A stretch of DNA of 53,654 nucleotides, taken from the NCBI RefSeq assembly GCF_020171785.1, contig NZ_JAIVAE010000019.1, forward strand, positions 1 to 53,654. The letters are read 5' to 3'. Source of the stretch: Guptibacillus hwajinpoensis (GTDB lineage Bacteria; Bacillota; Bacilli; Bacillales; Guptibacillaceae). Positions 47,644 to 53,654 of the stretch are shown one piece after another. How positions within the stretch are numbered: the first letter of the stretch is position 1; every line of letters starts with the position of its first letter. The notes beneath the pieces were generated by a model. That model saw only the letters and a program-made list of their open reading frames with translations, had not been told where the DNA came from and did not search any database. Both the position numbers and the translations under genes were made by a program.

Positions 47644-48488
47644 CGATTAATGGGAAGCTTATTGACGAAAAAGAAGCGGCTATCTCGGTTTTTGATCATG
47701 GTTATTTATATGGTGTCGGCGTATTTGAGACATTCCGAACTTATGAAGGTCACCCTTTTTTATTCGGTGATCACTATAAGCGCCTACGTAATTCACTTGA
47801 AAATCTTCAGATCTCACTCCCTTATACGTATGACGAACTCCTATTACAGATAAAGCAAACGATAGAAGCCAATGAAATGAAGGACGCGTATGTTCGACTG
47901 AACGTTTCAGCGGGAGCCGGAGAAATTGGACTTAAAACAGATGAATACCTAACTCCGACGGTTATTGTTTATGTGAAAGCAATTGGTAATCCTGTTCGGA
48001 AGACAAAGCGAGGTGTCATTCTTTCTCTTAGGCGGAATTCCCCAGAGGGGGAATATAGGTTAAAGTCACATCATTATTTAAATAATATCCTCGCGAAAAG
48101 AGAAGTTGGAAGTGATCCTTCAATTGAAGGCATTTTTCTATCACAAGATGGAAGGCTAGCGGAAGGCATAGTTTCAAATTTATTTTGGTTTAAAAACGGC
48201 ATTCTTTTTACCCCGGACCTTTCGACGGGAATTTTAAATGGAATCACAAGACAGTTTGTTGTGCATGTTGCAAGAAAAATGGGGATTAGCGTAAGAGAAG
48301 GTGGCTTCCAGAGAGAATCCCTTCTTGAAGCAGATGAAGTGTTTGTTACAAACTCTATTCAAGAAATCGTTCCGTTGTTTCAAATTGAACAAAAGCCTTT
48401 ACCCGGACTTGATGGTCCTGCGACGAACGAGCTCATCCTTCAATATGAACACCATCGCACTTCATTAATGAGTCGAGAGGAATACTAA
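47634..48488 (+). CDS. pabC: 4-amino-4-deoxychorismate lyase
   Basis: PabC removes pyruvate from aminodeoxychorismate to give p-aminobenzoate. The 284-residue fold-type IV PLP enzyme shows [21 protein letters not shown] (split here as DHGYLYG and GVFETFRT), the PLP lysine region [10 protein letters not shown], the EGIVSNLFW segment and TNSIQEIVP. It resembles branched-chain and D-amino acid transaminases, but the pab context supports the lyase. It starts inside pabA. Confidence 0.94.
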   Translation: MFLTINGKLIDEKEAAISVFDHGYLYGVGVFETFRTYEGHPFLFGDHYKRLRNSLENLQISLPYTYDELLLQIKQTIEANEMKDAYVRLNVSAGAGEIGLKTDEYLTPTVIVYVKAIGNPVRKTKRGVILSLRRNSPEGEYRLKSHHYLNNILAKREVGSDPSIEGIFLSQDGRLAEGIVSNLFWFKNGILFTPDLSTGILNGITRQFVVHVARKMGISVREGGFQRESLLEADEVFVTNSIQEIVPLFQIEQKPLPGLDGPATNELILQYEHHRTSLMSREEY

Positions 48489-48521
48489 CTAAGAACATAC
48501 GTACGAAGAGGAGTGAGCTGC

Positions 48522-49382
48522 GTGGCAACGGTAATTGATAAGCATAAAGCACATCCAATGATGATGAAGTGGCGGGACAAGCTAATAAACTGGAATGAAA
48601 AAACCTGGGTTATGGGTATCCTGAATACAACTCCGGATTCATTTTCAGATGGTGGAGAATATAATACGACTGCACAGGCAGTTGCCCATGCGGTCCAACT
48701 AGTTGAAGACGGCGCAGATCTAATTGACATTGGGGGAGAATCAACTCGGCCTGGGGCAACTCCTGTCTCATTGGAAGAAGAGCTTCGCCGTGTTGTTCCT
48801 GTTATAAAAGCGGTTCGTCACGCGGTTAACGTACCTATTTCAATTGATACGTATAAAGCAGAAGTTGCCAACCAAGCGGTCCTAGCTGGTGCAGATATCA
48901 TTAATGATGTGTGGGGAGCCAAGGCAGATCCAGAAATGGCTACTGTGGCTGCAGAACACGAAGTTCCTATTATTTTAATGCACAATCGTAAAGACATGAA
49001 CTATAGTGATATCATGATTAATATAAAGGCAGATATAGAAGAAAGCGTAGAGATTGTTCGTTTAGCAGGCGTGAAAGATGAGAATATCATTCTTGATCCC
49101 GGCATTGGTTTTGCCAAAACACATGAGCAGAATCTCGAAGTAATGAGAAGGCTGGATGAATTCGTTGCATTAGGATATCCTGTGTTGCTTGGTACATCAA
49201 GAAAATCCATCGTAGCAAAGACTTTAAATACGCCACCTGATGATCGAGTGGAAGGAACTGGCGCAACTGTTTGTCTTGGCATTGAGCGGGGCTCACAAAT
49301 TATCAGAGTTCATGACGTAAAGCAGATGGCACGAATGGCTCGTATGATGGATGCGATGCTTAAACCTCATCTCAATGGATAA
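48522..49382 (+). CDS. folP: Dihydropteroate synthase
   Basis: FolP (sul) joins p-aminobenzoate to dihydropterin pyrophosphate; it is the target of sulfonamides. The 286-residue TIM barrel has MGILNTTPDSFSDGG (about 28-42), DIGGESTRPGA, the SIDTYKAEVA strand, DPGIGFAKT and GTSRKS. I chose GTG 48522, eight bases after GAGGAG; the GTG at 48513 overlaps that site. It lies between pabC and folB, in pathway order. Confidence 0.96.
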   Translation: MATVIDKHKAHPMMMKWRDKLINWNEKTWVMGILNTTPDSFSDGGEYNTTAQAVAHAVQLVEDGADLIDIGGESTRPGATPVSLEEELRRVVPVIKAVRHAVNVPISIDTYKAEVANQAVLAGADIINDVWGAKADPEMATVAAEHEVPIILMHNRKDMNYSDIMINIKADIEESVEIVRLAGVKDENIILDPGIGFAKTHEQNLEVMRRLDEFVALGYPVLLGTSRKSIVAKTLNTPPDDRVEGTGATVCLGIERGSQIIRVHDVKQMARMARMMDAMLKPHLNG

Positions 49383-49396
49383 GGAGAGTGAATGGG

Positions 49397-49762
49397 ATGG
49401 ATAAAATCTATCTAAACGGAATGAAATTCTACGGATACCACGGAGTATTCCCTGAAGAAAATAAGCTCGGCCAACGTTTTTATGTCGATCTAACACTCGA
49501 AGCAGATCTTTCGAATGCCAGTCAATCGGATGATCTAAACTATACAGTGAATTATGCAGATGCGTATAATGTTATAAAAGGTATCGTAGAAGGGACGCCT
49601 AGGAAATTAGTTGAAACAGTAGCTGAGGAAATAGCGGATAAGATGTTTCTGCAATTTGAAATTGTTCGTGCGTGTACGGTTAAAGTGATTAAACCTGATC
49701 CACCAATAGATGGCCATTATGACTCTGTTGCGATCGAGATGAAGAGGGAACGAAATGAATAG
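49397..49762 (+). CDS. folB: Dihydroneopterin aldolase
   Basis: FolB cleaves dihydroneopterin to hydroxymethyl-dihydropterin and glycolaldehyde. The 121-residue protein has MKFYGYHGVFPEE with the conserved Tyr and Glu, NYADAYNVI, LVETVAEEIA and KPDPPIDGHYDSVAIE. ATG 49397 follows AAGGAG by about ten bases and matches relatives; the GTG at 49388 lies on the site. It overlaps folK by eight bases, coupling consecutive pathway steps. Confidence 0.96.
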   Translation: MDKIYLNGMKFYGYHGVFPEENKLGQRFYVDLTLEADLSNASQSDDLNYTVNYADAYNVIKGIVEGTPRKLVETVAEEIADKMFLQFEIVRACTVKVIKPDPPIDGHYDSVAIEMKRERNE

Positions 49763-50279
49763 TGTATATATTGGAATTGGTTCCAACATCGGGGATAGAG
49801 AGAGCTATATCCAAACCTCCTTATTAAGGTTGCAAGAATACCCAGGAGTACAGATTACTTCGACATCTTCTTTATATGAAACTGCCCCTATAGGAGTGAC
49901 GGAGCAAGGTCCGTTTCTTAATATGGTAGCTATGCTAGAAACGGAGATGAACGCTTTTCAACTACTTGAGATTCTCCAAGGCATTGAGCAGTCTCTTGGG
50001 AGAGAGCGTGATATCAGATGGGGGCCACGAACAATAGACCTTGACATCCTGCTTTATAATCAAGAAAATATTGTAGCAGAGGGTTTGGTGGTTCCACACC
50101 CTAGACTTCTTCAAAGAGGGTTTGTTATCATTCCTCTTCATGAACTGAATCCTGAAATTATTATTCCAACTACTAATAAGAGGATTGATTCTTATTTTAA
50201 TCATATAGAAGATAAAGAAGGTGTACGTCTATGGAAGCGGAAATCTACGGAAGACGTATTCGCGCTTTTCGAAAGTTAA
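49755..50279 (+). CDS. folK: 2-amino-4-hydroxy-6-hydroxymethyldihydropteridine pyrophosphokinase
   Basis: FolK (HPPK) activates the pterin for FolP. The 174-residue protein has YIGIGSNIGDRESY (about 5-18), YETAPIGVTEQGPFLNMV, and the signature RWGPRTIDLDILLYN (about 93-107) with the metal aspartates, then VPHPRLLQRGFV. The start lies within folB and its end overlaps yazB by 49 bases, an unusually long overlap. Confidence 0.96.
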   Translation: MNSVYIGIGSNIGDRESYIQTSLLRLQEYPGVQITSTSSLYETAPIGVTEQGPFLNMVAMLETEMNAFQLLEILQGIEQSLGRERDIRWGPRTIDLDILLYNQENIVAEGLVVPHPRLLQRGFVIIPLHELNPEIIIPTTNKRIDSYFNHIEDKEGVRLWKRKSTEDVFALFES

Positions 50280-50443
50280 AAGGGTATACTCAGGAACAGC
50301 TAGCAAAAGAACTTGGTGTATCGGTATCCGTACTAGGGGAGATCGAGCGTGGAAATCGAAAGCCTACAAACGAATTTATGCAATTAGTAGCACAAAAGCT
50401 TAGAGTATCAATAGATGAACTCTTTCCATTAAAACACAGTTGA
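50231..50443 (+). CDS. yazB: XRE-family HTH protein YazB
   Basis: A 70-residue single-domain helix-turn-helix protein: GRRIRAFRKLKGYTQEQLAKELGVSVSVLGEIERGNR carries the XRE fold in full. Function and target are unknown. Its place between folK and dusB inside the folate operon is kept in B. subtilis, which suggests a conserved role tied to this operon. It overlaps folK by 49 bases in another frame, so the two must be constrained together. Confidence 0.92.
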   Translation: MEAEIYGRRIRAFRKLKGYTQEQLAKELGVSVSVLGEIERGNRKPTNEFMQLVAQKLRVSIDELFPLKHS

Positions 50444-50459
50444 GAATTGAGGTGATAGT

Positions 50460-51446
50460 ATGTTGAAAATAGGAGATGTTTCGTTAAAGAATCCCGTTGT
50501 CCTTGCTCCCATGGCAGGCGTATGTAATCCAGCTTTTCGGTTAATCGCTCGAGAGTTTGGTGCGGGGTTAGTCTGTGCTGAAATGGTTAGCGATAAAGCT
50601 GTTTTGCGCAAGAATGAGAAGACGATGGATATGCTTTTTGTAGATGACCGAGAGAAACCAATGAGTCTTCAAATCTTTGGTGGCGAAAAAGATACGCTTG
50701 TTGGTGCTGCTCGCTATGTTGACCAAGCCACAAACGCAGATATTATTGATATTAATATGGGGTGCCCTGTTCCGAAGATAACAAAATGTGATGCGGGTGC
50801 CAAGTGGCTTCTAGATCCTAATAAAATCTATGAAATGGTTTCAGCTGTTACAAAGGAAGTAGAAAAACCTGTTACGGTTAAAATGCGTAGTGGATGGGAC
50901 GAAGATCACATTTACGCGATTGAGAATGCAAAAGCAATTGAAGCTGCAGGTGGTAAAGCTGTTTCACTTCATGGCCGTACACGTGTCCAGATGTATGAAG
51001 GGGAAGCGGACTGGGATATTATTCGACAAGTAAAAGAGTCAGTTTCTATACCTGTAATCGGGAATGGAGATGTGAAGACGCCCCAAGATGCAAAAAGAAT
51101 GATTGAGACAACGGGAGTAGACGGAGTGATGATTGGAAGAGGCGCACTAGGAAATCCGTGGATGCTTTATCGTACGGTTCAGTATCTCGAAACTGGAAAA
51201 ATTCTAGATGATCCCACACCTCGTGAGAAAATAGATGTCGCTATGCTCCATCTTGATCGTCTCATCGCACTAAAAGGTGAAAATGTTGCAGTACGTGAGA
51301 TGCGTAAGCATGCAGCCTGGTATTTAAAAGGAATTCGCGGTAATGGGACAATAAGGAATAAAGTTAATGAAACGAATACAAGAAACGGTGTAGCTGAACT
51401 ACTGTATGGATTTATTGAAGAATTGGAAGCGAAACAGGCGGTTTGA
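50460..51446 (+). CDS. dusB: tRNA-dihydrouridine synthase
   Basis: An FMN enzyme reducing uridines to dihydrouridine in tRNA. The 328-residue protein has LAPMAGVCNPAFR (about 14-26), NMGCPVPKI with the catalytic cysteine near residue 103, KMRSGWD, LHGRTRVQMYEG and GNGDVKTPQDA. DusB-like by overall similarity to B. subtilis YacF (Dus1); the exact positions modified are not known from sequence. GAGGTGATA precedes the ATG. A terminator follows, ending the folate operon. Confidence 0.95.
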   Translation: MLKIGDVSLKNPVVLAPMAGVCNPAFRLIAREFGAGLVCAEMVSDKAVLRKNEKTMDMLFVDDREKPMSLQIFGGEKDTLVGAARYVDQATNADIIDINMGCPVPKITKCDAGAKWLLDPNKIYEMVSAVTKEVEKPVTVKMRSGWDEDHIYAIENAKAIEAAGGKAVSLHGRTRVQMYEGEADWDIIRQVKESVSIPVIGNGDVKTPQDAKRMIETTGVDGVMIGRGALGNPWMLYRTVQYLETGKILDDPTPREKIDVAMLHLDRLIALKGENVAVREMRKHAAWYLKGIRGNGTIRNKVNETNTRNGVAELLYGFIEELEAKQAV

Positions 51447-51488
51447 CTTTCTAACTAGCATTTCCTATACTACATCTAGGAAATAACG

Positions 51489-51520
51489 GACTGCCAGTAA
51501 TGGATACTGGCAGTTTTCTT
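51489..51520 (+). terminator. Terminator after dusB
   Basis: ACTGCCAGT pairs perfectly with ACTGGCAGT around a seven-base loop; TTTTCTT follows. Confidence 0.88.
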
Positions 51521-51602
51521 CATATATGTCATGATACACCCGGCGCATTTGTCATTGATTTTATATATAGGAAGGCTTGCTATTCATAGTGCTTTCCGAT
51601 AA

Positions 51603-53138
<1,536 letters not shown>

Positions 53139-53144
53139 AAGGGT

Positions 53145-53182
53145 AAGAATGAAGTTCGTTCATCGAGCTTCATTCTTTTTTT
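53145..53182 (+). terminator. Terminator after lysS
   Basis: AAGAATGAAG pairs perfectly with CTTCATTCTT around a 13-base loop, then T. Confidence 0.92.
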
Positions 53183-53330
53183 ATCTTTGTTTCCATCTTT
53201 CAATGGATGACTTAGTGTTGATGGTGGCACAAATAAATGTATGTTTTACGTAGGTATCAGTACAATGATTTCATTACAATACACAAGGCATAGGAGGCAA
53301 AAAAACTTTTAAAAAAAAGATTTCAAAAAA
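53183..53330. other. Spacer before the rRNA promoters, with A-tracts
   Basis: I see no gene here. From about 53299 the sequence becomes a series of A-tracts (AAAAAAACTTTTAAAAAAAA, TTTCAAAAAAG) that look like an UP element for the first rRNA promoter. Confidence 0.6.
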
Positions 53331-53332
53331 GC

Positions 53333-53361
53333 TTGCGTTACTAAGACAACCCTGATATAGT
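53333..53361 (+). promoter_or_regulatory. rRNA operon promoter P1
   Basis: TTGCGT (53333-53338) and TATAGT (53356-53361) are separated by 17 bp, directly after A-tracts. Confidence 0.75.
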
Positions 53362-53416
53362 TATATAGGTCGCCGCAACAACGCGGTTAACACAAAAAAC
53401 AATTTCAAAAAAGTTG

Positions 53417-53446
53417 TTGACGCCAACTGAGTTAATATGGTATATT
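53417..53446 (+). promoter_or_regulatory. rRNA operon promoter P2
   Basis: TTGACG (53417-53422) and TATATT (53441-53446) are separated by 18 bp. A second A-tract module (TTTCAAAAAAG) precedes it, so P2 repeats the P1 layout 84 bp downstream. Confidence 0.78.
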
Positions 53447-53483
53447 AATAAAGTCGCTGAAAACGACATTGAAAGAAACGAAT

Positions 53484-53493
53484 TGCTCTTTGA
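53484..53493 (+). promoter_or_regulatory. boxA antitermination element
   Basis: TGCTCTTTGA matches the boxA consensus TGCTCTTTAA with one change, in the rRNA leader where NusB/NusE (S10) bind. Confidence 0.82.
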
Positions 53494-53520
53494 AAACTGA
53501 ACGAAACGCCATGTAAGTAG

Positions 53521-53538
53521 TTGTTTCTACGGAAACAA
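53521..53538 (+). promoter_or_regulatory. Hairpin in the pre-16S leader
   Basis: TTGTTTC pairs perfectly with GAAACAA around TACG. It lies about 27 bases before mature 16S and may take part in processing or leader folding. Confidence 0.6.
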
Positions 53539-53564
53539 ATTGTTTTAAAAGCTAGATTAAGCTT

Positions 53565-53654
53565 TCTATCGGAGAGTTTGATCCTGGCTCAGGACGAACG
53601 CTGGCGGCGTGCCTAATACATGCAAGTCGAGCGAAGAGATGGGAGCTTGCTCCC
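53565..53654 (+). rRNA. rrs: 16S ribosomal RNA, 5' part only
   Basis: The universal 16S start GAGAGTTTGATCCTGGCTCA is present, followed by GGACGAACGCTGGCGGCGTG and the V1 region (GAGCGAAGAGATGGGAGC). The mature 5' end is placed at about 53565 by analogy with B. subtilis. The gene runs out of the window. Confidence 0.97.

Overview
The window is a chromosomal housekeeping segment from an endospore-forming Bacillaceae species, a low-GC Firmicute. The evidence is gene order: it starts inside a 5S rRNA gene, ends inside a 16S rRNA gene, and the 54 or so protein genes between them follow the Bacillus subtilis order from csfB to lysS almost exactly. The Bacillus-type sporulation genes (gin, yabG, sspF, spoVG, fin, spoVT, yabP, yabQ, spoIIE, yabS, yabT) place it among spore formers. 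I cannot fix the genus from sequence alone. I see no prophage, insertion sequence, CRISPR array or broken gene.

Layout. 1-8.2 kb: end of an rRNA operon, gin, a lysine/arginine decarboxylase, tmk, the c-di-AMP receptor darA, holB, ricT, yabA, trmN6, yazA, rsmI, then the only minus-strand gene, abrB. 8.2-15.3 kb: metG, tatD, the 3D-domain protein yabE, rnmV-rsmA, and the spore protease yabG. 15.4-23.3 kb: veg, sspF, ispE, purR-ridA, spoVG, glmU, prs, rplY (ctc), pth, fin. 23.5-33.2 kb: mfd, spoVT, a flippase, mazG, rqcP, yabP-yabQ, divIC, yabR. 33.4-33.6 kb: tRNA-Met(CAT) and tRNA-Glu(TTC). 34-42.3 kb: spoIIE, yabS, yabT, tilS, hpt, ftsH. 42.4-53.2 kb: coaX, hslO, cysK, the folate operon (pabB-pabA-pabC-folP-folB-folK-yazB-dusB) and lysS. 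53.3-53.65 kb: tandem rRNA promoters, boxA and the start of 16S.

The genes combine core information processing (replication clamp loading, tRNA charging and modification, rRNA maturation), precursor supply (dTMP, PRPP, UDP-GlcNAc, isoprenoids, folate, CoA, cysteine) and sporulation control. The regulatory DNA is unusually readable: putative promoters for SigA, SigB, SigF, SigG, SigH and SigK can be assigned by eye, together with Spo0A boxes at abrB and spoIIE and a two-PurBox operator at purR.

Compared with B. subtilis, xpaC-yaaN, yaaR and the prsA-like yacD are missing from their usual positions. The least explained DNA is the metG leader (two or more hairpins with mutually exclusive pairing), the 480-bp non-coding stretch before spoIIE, a 20-bp-period repeat after the 5S gene, an SD-sequestering hairpin between spoIIE and yabS, and two possible short upstream ORFs before hslO and pabB. 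I did not find a clearly new multi-gene system; the novelty candidates are regulatory RNA elements. All matches to families are from memory and reading, not from database searches.
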